This document shows positions 44,075 to 54,929 of a stretch of 64,000 bases of DNA, in pieces. Within the stretch, counting starts at the first letter, position 1, and the number at the start of each line of letters is the position of its first letter. The notes under the pieces are model-generated. The model was given only the letters and a program-made list of their open reading frames with translations. It did no database searches and was not told where the DNA came from. The position numbers and the translations under genes were made by a program. The DNA is from Gigaspora margarita (Eukaryota > Glomeromycota > Glomeromycetes > Diversisporales > Gigasporaceae), in the NCBI GenBank assembly GCA_009809945.1, contig WTPW01001119.1, forward strand, positions 55,117-119,116, written 5' to 3'.

Positions 44075-44640
44075 ATGCAAAATTTTCAAACTTTATTCAG
44101 AGCGTTTGTTCGTTCTTTTTCACATAATTTTAATCCAGTGACTTTACGTCCTCAAAGTGTGATAACGTTAAATAAATCGTTTTTACACTCCTCAAAAATA
44201 TTTTGCAGACGACTAGAAACGCGTCATATAGGAATTGATTATATTTCAACCGAAAAGTTTCTCAGTTTATTGGGCCGCCGTTACCATTATTGTACTAATG
44301 CCTATGAGCAAAATGCACTTTCAAAAAATGTTCCGGTTATCGATTGGAAAACTTTATCATTCTATTCATTTCATGAAATTCCCGATTCATATCTACCAAA
44401 AACACGAGAATTACTTTTATCCAAGTTTGGTGAAATGGGAATAGTTGGTAGGATATATGTCGCGACTGAAGGTATCAATGCACAATTGTCATGTCCATTA
44501 GAACAATTGGATAACTTGAGAAAATTTTGTAATCAAGAATTGAAGTTAGAGAATGTAGAGTTTAATTTTTCAACAACTCACGTAAAAGCTTTTCGAAAAT
44601 TAAATGTTAAAATCAGAAATCAGGTTTGTACAAAGTCATT

Positions 44641-44686
<46 letters not shown>

Positions 44687-45655
44687 TTAGATCATATAGA
44701 GACGATTGACAATAATTTTTTAGATTGTTTCTGATGGTTTAGAAAAAGGATCTTACGATTTATCTAATCAGCCGAAGCACCTTTCTCCTGCTGAATGGCA
44801 TGCCGCGTTGTCTAATGCTAAAACATCAATTATTTTAATTGATATGAGAAATCACTATGAGAGGTAGAATATATAAAATATAGCATCATTTTATGTCTAT
44901 CACTTTAATAAACAATATCTCTTTTGTAGTGAAATTGGATATTTTGAAAATTCGATTCGTCAAGATGTGGATACTTTTCGTGACAGTATAATTTCTATGA
45001 ATAATATACTTGAAGGAAAACAAAGTGAGGATATTTATATGTATTGTACTGGTAAATATGATCATATGATTTTCGCATCTTCATTAAATATAAACGAAAT
45101 AACCTGAAATTTAATGTCTGACTCCTAGGTGGCATTCGATGTTCAAAGGCTGGTGCAATACTTCTCTCAAATGGATTTAAATCTGTCTATGTTCTTAAGG
45201 GCGGAGTCACGGCATATGGTCGTTACATTACTTTAAATCCATCAATTACTTCATTATACAAAGGTCGTAACTTTACATTTGATAAGCGTCTTGGAGAACC
45301 GATCACCAACGATATAGTTTCTCAATGTCACACTTGTGGTGAACCATGTGATACTCACACGAATTGTAGAAATAAAACTTGTAATTTATTATTTATACAA
45401 TGTCAAGAATGCAAAAAGAGATTAAGCAGGACGTGCGGTAGTGAATTTTGTTTGCGTCTAGTACAAGCTTGGGATGAAAAATTTGGTAGACCTTCTGGAT
45501 TTGATGATGTAAAACCTAATTATCAGTGTGTTTATGATCATGTTCATCGGACACGTCCAAAATTAGTAATTGAACGATTAGGTGGGACGTCCGCAAATGT
45601 ACCGTCAGATTTAGTTGAAATGCTTTTGGAAAAAAATTCAAACATTAAACGCTAG
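44075..45655 (+). CDS. Rhodanese/UPF0176 family protein, TSTD2- or TrhO-like
   Basis: Four exons (44075-44623, 44724-44863, 44930-45051, 45129-45655) join in phase to 445 codons plus TAG. Introns are 100, 66 and 77 nt with GT-AG ends. The N-terminal 50 residues are basic and hydroxylated, as in a mitochondrial presequence. Next comes the acylphosphatase-like domain with GRIYVATEGINAQLS (125-139), then the rhodanese domain with active-site loop CTGGIRC (catalytic Cys269). Last is a Cys-rich zinc-binding tail (CHTC, C, C, CQEC, CGSEFC; 337-378). Bacterial TrhO hydroxylates U34 of some tRNAs, and animal TSTD2 is the counterpart; activity here is inferred. Intron 1 contains a 42-base T-run. The gene converges on the Kelch gene. 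Confidence 0.92.
44643..44684 (+). repeat. 42-base T homopolymer inside intron 1
   Basis: An uninterrupted T-run fills almost half of the 100-nt intron, upstream of the 3' splice site at 44723. Another AG directly follows the run (44685-44686), but using it would put extra codons in the wrong phase. Confidence 0.85.
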
Positions 45656-46429
45656 AATATATCAAAATATATAGATTTCTATTTATTCAACTTGTAATTA
45701 GTAATACGTAAATATTCACTAGATAAACCGATAAACATAAATGTGGTAATTTTTTTCTTTTGTCATAAGTCTTAAAGACAAATACTTAATAATAACAATT
45801 TCACACAAGGTTAAAAAAATTTGTTTTTATTTTTTATTTTTATTTTTATTTTTTATCTTTTTTTAAAAAAAAAATAAAGATACAAATATATAAACAGATT
45901 TTTTTTTTCTTTCAAGTTCCCGATTTTTGTTATACGCAAATCGATAAACAAAGATAACATTATTGATTTGTTTAAATTCTCGTTTCTATGATCAATTAGA
46001 AACAAGAAACATTCTGAAAAAATAAACCAAAGGAAAAACCTTTCTATTGATACGATATCTATTATAAAAGAAATGCATCATGAGCCAAAAATATTATGCT
46101 AAAAGGTCTCTACTAGGTTATCAAATAAGACCATTCTGAAAAAAAAAACGTCTTAAAGTCAAGGAACTCAATAATTGTTATTAAAGAAAATTTCGAGAAA
46201 CGAATTTTATAATAAGAAATAAATTGGCGAATAATGAAAACAAGAGGAGTCGGAAATGATGATAAATTGGAATTGATTTGAAAATATTTATTATCTACAC
46301 GGCTCCAATTAGAATATGTACGAAAGTTGTTAAATGGAATTGGATCCAATTAAAAACAGGAAAAGAGTGACAAATAAAAAGAATACAAACAAAAGAAGAT
46401 GGAGTAAGGGTGAATACAAGAATATTGTA

Positions 46430-46479
<50 letters not shown>

Positions 46480-46578
46480 AAATATTACAAGTTGGTTTTT
46501 CTTTTTAAATGTAAAGGATTTTTTTTTTTTAGTTATAAAGTTGTTGCGGAAGGATTTACGAACAGGAATTGATAATTA
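45656..46578. other. Convergent 3' intergenic region with a 46-base A-run
   Basis: This stretch lies between the stops of the two convergent genes. It includes an inverted AAAAAGATAAAA/TTTTATC-type region near 45840-45885 and a pure A-run at 46432-46477. The 78- and 82-codon frames over it are accidental. Polyadenylation signals of both genes should lie here but are not distinctive. Confidence 0.6.
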
Positions 46579-48981
46579 TTAATTGCTTGACGTGCTACTT
46601 TGACTCGATCGCCCAGACATTCGGGCTAAATAAACACTTTTTGATGATTCTGATTCATCAAACTCAATTTTTTCGTCAGTTGGAGCAAATGACACTTTAC
46701 TGGTTCTTTTAGATGATCGTTTTGATTTTCTGCCATTTTTTTTATCTTCAGAGTTATTGGTAAAAGAGTCATTTGAATATATTGAACTTTGAGAAGATAT
46801 TGAGTGATGACTAAACTTGTCAATTGATCCACTTTCTTTAGAAGTACGCTCGGAACCATAATCATAATTTCTATTTTGGACCATGTATGCTGTATTGGAA
46901 TCATATCTCTCAGGAAATTCTTCTTCTTCAGAGATGCCCTCCTGCTTTGGAATAACAGATACACCATTTCTTCCAGGATAATATTGACTTGTACTACATC
47001 TATCTGTGGTATCAATATAATCACCATGAATTACATATTCATCTTGTAACTTGGATTCACGAAGATCATCACCCTTTCGATGAAAATCATTTCGTACGTG
47101 TAAAGAAAATTTTCTTCCATTTTGAACATCAGTAATAGATGAGCCATTAAATCCGACCCATTGAATGGAATTAACTGATCTAACGCTTGAACCACGGTTT
47201 ATATCAGGGTTATTATCCATTGATGAATATGACTCAAGAGTATTGGATAATACTGATCGACGTAAACTATATGATGGATTTTGTGATGAATAACGGAAAT
47301 TATTATTAATGGGCTTGTGATGTGTTTGATGAGTAATATTTTCTACATCGACAATACTTAATGTCACCGAAGAAGTGCGTCTATGAGATCGTTTCATACG
47401 TTGTGGTTCCGTGATTTGAGTGACCGGAAAAGGTAATGAATCAGTCTTTTTAAGAATGTCCGAAGACATTGACATACTTGTTGAAACAACGGAACTGTTA
47501 GAATTACGTCGTTCTAATGATATTGATTCATTTTCATATTTTGATCGTGGTCGTATAAACGAAGGCGTAGGTGGAAATGGTTTTTGTAATGATTTTACTG
47601 TTCCAGAAATTGAGAGAAGATCAGGTTCACTTCCAAGTTGACCTCCAGGACGAAAATAGGGATCATCAAAAGTTTTACATTTGTCCTGAACATTCTTTTT
47701 TAATTTACGACGACGTAATATGAAAAAACTCAGAAAAAATAACATTAAAGCAACAACAATACAAACGACCCCAATAATAATATCCAATATTATATATTTT
47801 TTTTCATTAGAATGTGAAGTCATTGAATTAGAATTTGCATCCTTTAAACTTAAACTTTGAGAATTGACCCACACATTAGCTTTGATGTCAAAGAAATATA
47901 AATTTCCATCAACCATAGTTGTATTGGTTGTAGTATTAGAATAACCACCCCAAATCGTCATTAAACCTAATTTTACAAACGCGATATGAGCACCCCGAGG
48001 TGATGGAATTAAAGATTGATCTACCTTTGCATTAACAGACACGGAAGACCAAAATAAATCAGGAGCATTCGATGCATCTAAAATATAAAGATCATTATAT
48101 CCATAAAAATCTTTGTCAAATCCACCAAAAACATAAATAATTTTATCATTATCATCAGCAGAAACCATGGATGAATAATAACGAGGTGCTGGTATAGTTC
48201 CAGAAATATTAGATGGTACGAGCACATTACTTGAAGTATCAAAAACATTACAATCATTTCTAAGATTAAGGTCCGAGTCAAAACCAAAACAAGATATTAA
48301 ATATTTGCCAACCGCCAATGTTGAATGTCCAGCGATTGGAGATGTACTATTAATAGTATTCCAATTATAAGATGAAAGATCCAAATACATAAAATCACCA
48401 AGAATATTACTGCCACTTATACCACCTAACACATAAACTTTATTATCGACCACAGTAGCAGTATGAGCGTATCGAGTCGAAACCGAGCCATTTATATTAA
48501 GAGTATTTACAACACCTGTTTGTATGTCAACTTGTTGAACGGGATCCGCAAACTTTAAAGGCGTAAATGTTTCTGTACCGAACAATATCAGAAATTTTGA
48601 GTCACTTATTGGAACTGCTTCGTGACCAGTCACGGATAACTTTGGATTCTGTTCGTTAACGGCCAACGTTGAATAATCCATAACAAGCAAACTTGTTATG
48701 TCAGAGTCTACGGTATCTAAAGAGCTTTGACCACCTATTATGTAGGCTTTGTAACCAATTACAATAACCTTATGGTGATATCTAACCTTGAACCCATTTA
48801 TATCACCAAAATTTTGTAGAGTTCTTTTAAAAATTTCCGTTGACCGGGAAGGTTGGGAGGAATAATGAAAGAATTTAAGATTTCCCAACCCTCCTTCCGC
48901 ATTGGGGATATTAGGGATAGTAAGTTCAGCGGCAGGTCGGTCCTCCGATATACAGTCAGGATGCTCGCTGAACAAGAACAT
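46579..48981 (-). CDS. Kelch-repeat single-pass membrane protein
   Basis: The intact frame ends with TAA at 46579. The first in-frame ATG is at 48981 (800 residues). The open frame continues upstream through a GTG (49011) to about 49080 without another ATG, so a 5' exon with a signal peptide may be missing. Residues 60-390 form Kelch blades, marked by GG and Y/W signatures (YIIGGQSS, YVLGGISGS, YVFGGFDKD, TIWGGYSN) with N-glycosylation sites. A membrane helix (about 406-432, IIIGVVCIVVALMLFFLSFF) is followed by RRRKLKKN. The tail of 370 residues is Ser/Arg/Lys-rich and disordered. Such proteins are thought to bind partners through the propeller; ligand and role are unknown. Confidence 0.88.
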   Translation of the reverse strand: MFLFSEHPDCISEDRPAAELTIPNIPNAEGGLGNLKFFHYSSQPSRSTEIFKRTLQNFGDINGFKVRYHHKVIVIGYKAYIIGGQSSLDTVDSDITSLLVMDYSTLAVNEQNPKLSVTGHEAVPISDSKFLILFGTETFTPLKFADPVQQVDIQTGVVNTLNINGSVSTRYAHTATVVDNKVYVLGGISGSNILGDFMYLDLSSYNWNTINSTSPIAGHSTLAVGKYLISCFGFDSDLNLRNDCNVFDTSSNVLVPSNISGTIPAPRYYSSMVSADDNDKIIYVFGGFDKDFYGYNDLYILDASNAPDLFWSSVSVNAKVDQSLIPSPRGAHIAFVKLGLMTIWGGYSNTTTNTTMVDGNLYFFDIKANVWVNSQSLSLKDANSNSMTSHSNEKKYIILDIIIGVVCIVVALMLFFLSFFILRRRKLKKNVQDKCKTFDDPYFRPGGQLGSEPDLLSISGTVKSLQKPFPPTPSFIRPRSKYENESISLERRNSNSSVVSTSMSMSSDILKKTDSLPFPVTQITEPQRMKRSHRRTSSVTLSIVDVENITHQTHHKPINNNFRYSSQNPSYSLRRSVLSNTLESYSSMDNNPDINRGSSVRSVNSIQWVGFNGSSITDVQNGRKFSLHVRNDFHRKGDDLRESKLQDEYVIHGDYIDTTDRCSTSQYYPGRNGVSVIPKQEGISEEEEFPERYDSNTAYMVQNRNYDYGSERTSKESGSIDKFSHHSISSQSSIYSNDSFTNNSEDKKNGRKSKRSSKRTSKVSFAPTDEKIEFDESESSKSVYLARMSGRSSQSSTSSN

Positions 48982-49011
48982 TGCGGGAAGGGAAGGTAAT
49001 GGTGTATTCAC

Positions 49012-50282
49012 CGTTGAAGGTAGAATTGGAGCATAGGAATGGCCACGAATTCGTGGTAATAATTTAAAAACTTATTCATGATAAAATTGGATGATACTTG
49101 TACTCAAAAATTCGCCATACTAATTATGCAGTAATACATGAACATATAAGAAATAATAACTTCGATGAGATTGGTACACGAATTTGGACTTCTTACCAAA
49201 AAAGTAGTTCAAACACGTTGAAAAAAATTTAATTTAATAAATTTATCATAATTTTCGAAACTCCCTAAAGAAGTTATGAAAAGTTGCATAATAAGGTCAT
49301 CAACAAACAAATATTATTATATATTTAGGTGATACTAATTATATTCTATTATTATTATTATGACTCAAAAATTGGTAATAAATTTTTTAATGAACCTATC
49401 ACAAGCATCGGTTTTCCTCTGACGTTGATCAAAAAAAAACAATATGTATACTTTTTTTTATGCTCAATAAGGCCAAGAAATTGGAAATCAACTTGTTGAA
49501 ACTCGTGACCCCGGCGCAATATAAGGCCATACAAAGTTAATTGTTTTTTTTTGGTTTCCGAAATTTCAGAACGACTTGCTTTTTTTTTATATATATACTG
49601 TATATATAAAATTTTATATATTTTTTTTAAAAAAATCCACCCGGTTTATTAAACATAAAATTTCAAAGTTTTCAAATTTTGGGGTTATCGTTATGAAAAT
49701 CAATTAATTAATATTTTGTATGGTCTAAACGACAATTCTTTAAATTTGTATCACCATATTAAGAGTGCTTGATAATTCGTACAAGAAAAAGAATGTAATA
49801 CATTTTCAGCCATTTTGGCCGATTTTCGTGTATCTCACCAATCATGCAATTCTCGTCACTTTCATCATCTAGACTGGAATGGCTCCTTCTTAACAACGAA
49901 AAACACCATTGCTTAATGGGTCCGGAGTAGGTTGTGATAAACTTGGGCTTGGACCAGGTTTAAGGTAACCAAATTTCCGGGTCGGATGCGCCGGATCTAA
50001 GTCGGCGTTTAGCCCTAGTTGTAAGCAGGTTCTCCAGCAGCTGGATATGATTTCATTAGTAAAATTTTTAATGATAGGACAAAAGTTGATCAATTCCGAT
50101 CCAGCCGACCATGATTCCGATGCGCCCTTGGTAACCGAGTTCCAGGTTTGGCTACCCGCTAAAATATTAGCTTTTCGGCTAATAAAAAATCCGATTGGAC
50201 GATTTGAGATCGCAAATTGATTGTTACACGAAACGCGTCATATCATCGCTGACCTCTATAGGGGATCTGTTATTCATATCCC
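49012..50282. other. Intergenic region upstream of the Kelch gene
   Basis: The Kelch promoter and a possible 5' exon should lie in the first few hundred bases; I found no signal-peptide exon. Positions 49890-50160 are richer in G+C (GGGTCCGGAG, GTCGGATGCGCCGGATC) and may be an old SINE or MITE without clear ends. The 67-codon minus-strand frame there is not convincing. Confidence 0.45.
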
Positions 50283-51640
50283 TATCAAAAATAAAAAGTT
50301 CGCAAAGAAAAAGATATCTCGACAACTATCTGACCAAATTCAATGAACTTTTTTTTTTATTTGAATTCTATTAATTTATAGAATTAAAATAAAAAAGTTC
50401 ATCGAATTTAAATTAGGTAATTGTCGAGAAATCTTCACTCAAAGTTAGATAAAAATCAAAGCGTCTATAAAAAAAAAAGCAGTGCCAAAGTTTTTTTAAA
50501 ACTTCAAGCAAAGATATCTTGACAACCATCTAACCAAATTCGATGAATTTTTTTTATTTGAATTCCATGAATTTATAGAATTAAAATAAAAAAAAATTCA
50601 TCAAATTTGGTCAGATGGTGTCAAGATATCTCGCTCAAAGTTTTAAAAAACTTTGGCGCAGCTTTATTTTGATAGATGTCTTGATTTTTCTCTAACTTTG
50701 AGTGAAGTTTCTCGACAACTAGCTAATTAAATAAATTCGATAAACTTTTTTTTATTTTAATTCTATAAATTCATAGAATTCAAATAAAAAAATGTTCATT
50801 GATTTTATCAGATGATTGTCAAGATATCTTCAAAGAGAAATTCAAAACGTCTAAAATAAAAGCTGTGCCAAAGTTTTTTTTTAAAACTTTGAGCGAAAAT
50901 ATCTTGACAACTATCTGACCAAACTCGATGAATTTTTTTATTTGAATTCTATGAATTTATAGAACTAAAATAAAAAAAAAATTCATCGAATTTGATCAGA
51001 TGGTTGTCAAGAAATCTTTAAAAAACTTGGTGCAGCTTTTATTTTTATAGACATTTTGATTTTTTCTCTAACTTTGAGCGAAGATATCTTGACAACCATC
51101 TGACTAAATTCAATGAATTTTTTTTTATTTGAATCTATGAATTTATAAAATTAAAATAAAAAAAGCTTATCGAATTTAATTAGGTAGTTGTCGAGAAATC
51201 TTCACTCAAAGTTAGAGAAAAATCAAAACGTCTATCAAAATATAAGTTATCAAAGTTTTTTAAAACTTTGAGCGAAGATATTTTGACAACCATCTACCAA
51301 ATTCGATGAATTTTTTTTTATTTGAATTCTATGAATTTATAGAATTAAAATAAAATAAAAAATTCATCGAATTTGGTCAGATGGTTGTCAAAATATCTTC
51401 GCTCAAAGTTTTAAAAGACTTTGATAACTTTTATTTTTGATAGACGTTTTGATTTTTCTCTAACTTTGAGCGAAGATTTCTCGACAACTACCTAAGTAAA
51501 TTCGATGAACTTTTTTTTATTTTAATTCTATAAATTAATAGAATTCAAATAAAAAAGCTCATTGAATTTGGCCAGATAGTTGTCGAGATAGCTTCGCTCA
51601 AAGTTTTAAAAATCTTTATTTTTGATAGGGGGCCCGTAAT
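50283..51640. repeat. Array of head-to-head palindromic units
   Basis: About seven units of some 190 bp lie in series. Each unit is a hairpin: GCGAAGATATCTTGACAACC, then TCTGACCAAATTCGATGAA, then T-rich AATTCTATGAATTTATAGAATT at the turn, then the inverted strand. CTTTGAGCGAAG-type words join neighbouring units. The whole block begins CCCTATCAAAAATAAA and ends with its inverted copy. It has no coding frame and ends about 120 bp before the NDUFAF3-like start codon. Single relatives occur at 34430, 35400 and inside the intron at 52.7 kb. Confidence 0.8.
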
Positions 51641-51760
51641 ATAAAGCAATATCATGATATCCAATAAAAATTTACAATTATGTAACACGACATATTTCTA
51701 CATATCAACTGAATGATGAATGTAATTTTCATAGTTTAACCAAATAATTTTTTTTAAAAA

Positions 51761-53250
51761 ATGCAACCATTATTCAGATCGGCGCTTTTCAAGATATCTA
51801 ATGTATACCCGCGCGACAAACCTTTTCATTATATCTTTTCTTCTTGTTTAAAGATACATAAGTCTGCAACTTTTCACTCAACGCCTTTAATCAAGAATCA
51901 AAAACCGCGACAGTTAGATGAAAACCTTCAGTTGCCTCCTAAATCTGATACCATCGTACCTACTCCGAAAGAGGCTGCCTTTCGTAATATGTTTGATGAT
52001 TCTTTAATACGTTCGTGGACCATGATTCGTAAAGTAACAAAATACGGGTTTATTACTTCAAACGATTTAAGAGTGAGAGGACCTGTGATCTTAATCAACG
52101 GATCTCTATTTTTATGGAATGTTCCTCAAGGTAGTTTTGGACAAGACAAAAATAGGATAGATGGTGTATTTGATGAATGGAATAAAGATTTTTTGAAAAT
52201 TTTTGAAATTATCACTCCAAAACCTGGTAACAACTTATTATGATCTATGATTTCAAAATGAATCGCTCGATCATTAAATATGATCTTATGAAATTTTAGA
52301 ACTTTTAATTTTTGGAACAGGAAAAATGTCTGTTCCAATCCCCTTAAAAATACGAGATTACATTCATAAATTAGGATTACAAATAGAATACTCAGATACG
52401 GTACGTAGTCATGTATCTATATATGGGGTTGAGTCAATAGAAGCCAAGCAAATATGTTTTAATGTTTTTTTTTTAAAAAAAATTTTAAACAAGGATAACT
52501 TAACAGAAATTTGACCATATTTATAAAAGTTTTTTTAAATTAATTATACAAGTTTGTAAAAATTATTTAAAAAAATTTTTATTGGCCTCTATTGTTATTC
52601 TTGTTCAAAGTTATAGAAAATCTTTATTATAAAAAATTTGCTTGATTTCTATTGACTCACCCCATATGAGGGGCATCAATAGAAATGAGACAATTTTAAT
52701 TCTATAACTATATAGAATTAAAATAAAAAAAAAATTTTATTAAATTTAATTTAATAGTTGTTGAGATATTCTATCTTAAAAGTTTGAAAAACTTTTTAGA
52801 AAAACTTGTCCTTTTTCTATTGACCCTCCCTCATATAATTAACTCTTTATAACAAACTTCCTTAGAAAATATAGTAAAGCTTTATTATAGAATGTGGCGC
52901 TGAAGCTGAGGTCTTGAAATGTTTTAATATTAAATTTTAAAAATTTTTGGGGTCTTTTTTGTTAGCTTTTTTTTAGAGTTAGTTTAGGATTTAGTTTTAT
53001 TAATAAAAGAGTATAAGTGAATTTTAGTAGGTATTATAGATTTAAATAGAGACCCCAATCTCAGCTTCAGCCGCCACATAAAGAATGTTGACTATATACG
53101 AGTAGTGGAAGTATTCAACTAAATAACATTCTTGATTAGGATAACGCGGTGTCAACATTTAATATTTTGGCCGAGGAGGGTCGAAATGTCGCTGCTGCGT
53201 TCTTAACAATTAATCCTACACGTTACAAACCTAGTGATCCTAATGAATAA
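51761..53250 (+). CDS. NDUFAF3-like complex I assembly factor (DUF498/Mth938 fold)
   Basis: Three exons (51761-52226, 52300-52400, 53140-53250) join in phase to 225 codons plus TAA. Intron 1 is 73 nt and intron 2 is 739 nt, both GT-AG. The first 45 residues form a basic mitochondrial presequence (MQPLFRSALFKIS and following). The DUF498 core follows: TKYGFITSNDLRVRGPVILI (93-112), then ITPKPE, LLIFGTG (157-163), and in exon 3 NAVSTFNILAEEGRNVAAA (191-209). That last motif is the family signature; without exon 3 the protein would end in unrelated residues. NDUFAF3 helps build the Q-module of respiratory complex I in the matrix. The role here is by homology. The palindrome array adjoins its promoter. 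Confidence 0.9.
52401..53139 (+). other. 739-nt intron 2 of the NDUFAF3-like gene, with repeats
   Basis: The donor is GTACGT and the acceptor CTTGATTAG. The first half includes a diverged half unit of the neighbouring palindrome array (ACTATATAGAATT around 52710) and a direct or inverted CTATTGA(C/T) block. The second half holds a MITE. Translating through the donor gives a false 62-codon end. Confidence 0.8.
52892..53080. mobile_element. Intronic MITE, about 190 bp
   Basis: The ends are ATGTGGCGCTGAAGCTGAG and, inverted, ATGTGGCGGCTGAAGCTGAG. The interior (GGGGTCTTTTTTGTTAG, then AAGAGTATAAGTGAATTTTA) matches in reverse the interior of the element at 60670-60888, although the ends differ. 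The target duplication is unclear. Confidence 0.65.
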
Positions 53251-53865
53251 TGAAGGAATTGGTTAAAGCTAATCTTTGGTTTAGACGATCAAAATCGTTG
53301 GTCGATTTCTTGTGATGATAATTCACGCATAAGTTTTTGATTATTACAAAAAGCTCTTTTTTTTTTGTATACAGTCAATTCTTTTTTATAACAAACTGAA
53401 CTTGATTCGGCAAACCCGATTTTTTCTATAATAATTTAGGCTGGTTACGCCGAAATCAAGTAAATTTTTATGCATCGTATCGAACACTCCTTTCCTTTAC
53501 CAGCCCAAGACCGTGTGTCCAGGATTATGCGAGTGTGCATCACATAATAAAAAAGGCATAGATCACATGAGTAGATTGTGATTGGTAGATGAATGTTTCT
53601 CAATGAATTAAACATGTTATGACACTAAATTGATGTAGATTATGAACGAACGAGCAAGATTTTTGATCGCTGAAGATTTTGATGGATATATAACCAAATT
53701 ATTTCGCGTAACTTTAAAGATATACCGCATCTACTGCTGTACTGTCTAGATTAGTGGAACAACCAAAATCAGCAGATCGACCAATATTTTTAGGATCGGG
53801 AATAGGTCGGAGTTAGGCCGACATTAAGCATTAATACCAGCCAACCCGGAGTGAAGGGTTGTGGG
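53251..53865. other. 3' flank of the NDUFAF3-like gene
   Basis: I see no gene. A TTAGGCCGACATTAAGC segment near 53820 starts a less AT-rich patch that leads into the next element. Confidence 0.4.
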
Positions 53866-54055
53866 CACGGGTAATAAAATAGGCGCCCATAGGGCATGCC
53901 CTGTGTGGTCACATGACGGATAACTGACCAATCAAATTATTTAAAATTATCACAGAAATCTATAATCGACCAATCAAAATCTCCAAAATTACATATGCCT
54001 TTTGACTATAGACTAAGGTTTGGGCACAGAAGCATGGGCATGCCCTTTGGCTAGG
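53866..54055. mobile_element. Probable MITE with GGGCATGCCC ends
   Basis: GCCCATAGGGCATGCCCTGTG near the left is mirrored by CATGGGCATGCCCTTTGG on the right, and the interior contains CCAATCAAA words in both halves. Target duplication was not determined. Confidence 0.5.
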
Positions 54056-54309
54056 CATGTTTAAATTACATGACACAAAGCAATTATTTCTATTGGCTAG
54101 AAATTATATTATACTTTTTATTATTTTTCTTTCTTTTACAATACTATATCAAAAAATTAAATTATTTTAATAAAACAATTAAAATCAAATTTAAAAATCT
54201 ATTGGTAATTTGTATCAAATGCAAGACTTTCAAAAACCCAATACTGTACTTTGAATTGCTCTTCAATAACATTTAATATTTCAAAGTTTATATATGTATT
54301 GCTAAAAGA

Positions 54310-54565
54310 AAACACACATTTTTGTGCAACAGAATGCAGGTTTTCAAAAATTTTTTTAGGAAACATATAATCAAAAAGAATGTTCAATAATTGTTCTATT
54401 TATTCAGTATAACAAATTAGTGCTACTTAGAAAATTTCTAAGCAGCACTAATTTGTTATACTAAATAAATAGAACATTTATTACCCATTCTTTTTGATTG
54501 TGTTTTCTAAAAAAACTTTTGAAAACCCATATTCTGTTACACACAAATGTGTATATATTTTTTTA
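54310..54565. repeat. Long palindrome, about 125-bp arms
   Basis: The centre at about 54435 reads GCTACTTAGAAAATTTCTAAGCAGC. The arms carry AATAAATAGAAC, CATTCTTTTTGATT, TTTTCAAAA and TGTGTTTT words in mirror order with few mismatches near the centre. It is a foldback-like structure without coding sequence. Confidence 0.75.
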
Positions 54566-54929
54566 GTGATACTTATATTATTGTCCAGAGCATAGCAGAA
54601 GACTCTCTGTTTTTACAACAAGTGATCATTAGTATCACTTGATTTTGTTTGTTTGTTCTTATGTGCTTCTGATCGGTTGAATATACCATATGACCTATGT
54701 TATACTATAATCACATTTTTTTATCAATATAGCAATCACTAAATGTATCAATATGTTATTATACTTTTTTTGCACAATACCAATTTTTTATATTTGAAAT
54801 TTTTTTTTGTTTTCTGATCAATGCTATATCATAAAATTTAAAAGAACATAATATTTCAGAATAATTTACAAAACATAAAAACTGTAATATTACGTAAAAT
54901 ACTTTGAAAACTTGTAAAATATACAATTT

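Noticed and set aside
43893..44141. 82-codon frame upstream of the TSTD2-like gene
   Set aside because: It overlaps the start of that gene in a different phase, has no domain, and fits the expected 5' UTR.
52326..52514. Separate 62-codon gene starting at ATG 52326
   Set aside because: It is exon 2 of the NDUFAF3-like gene read through the GTACGT donor; the residues after the donor do not fit the family, whereas exon 3 at 53140 does.
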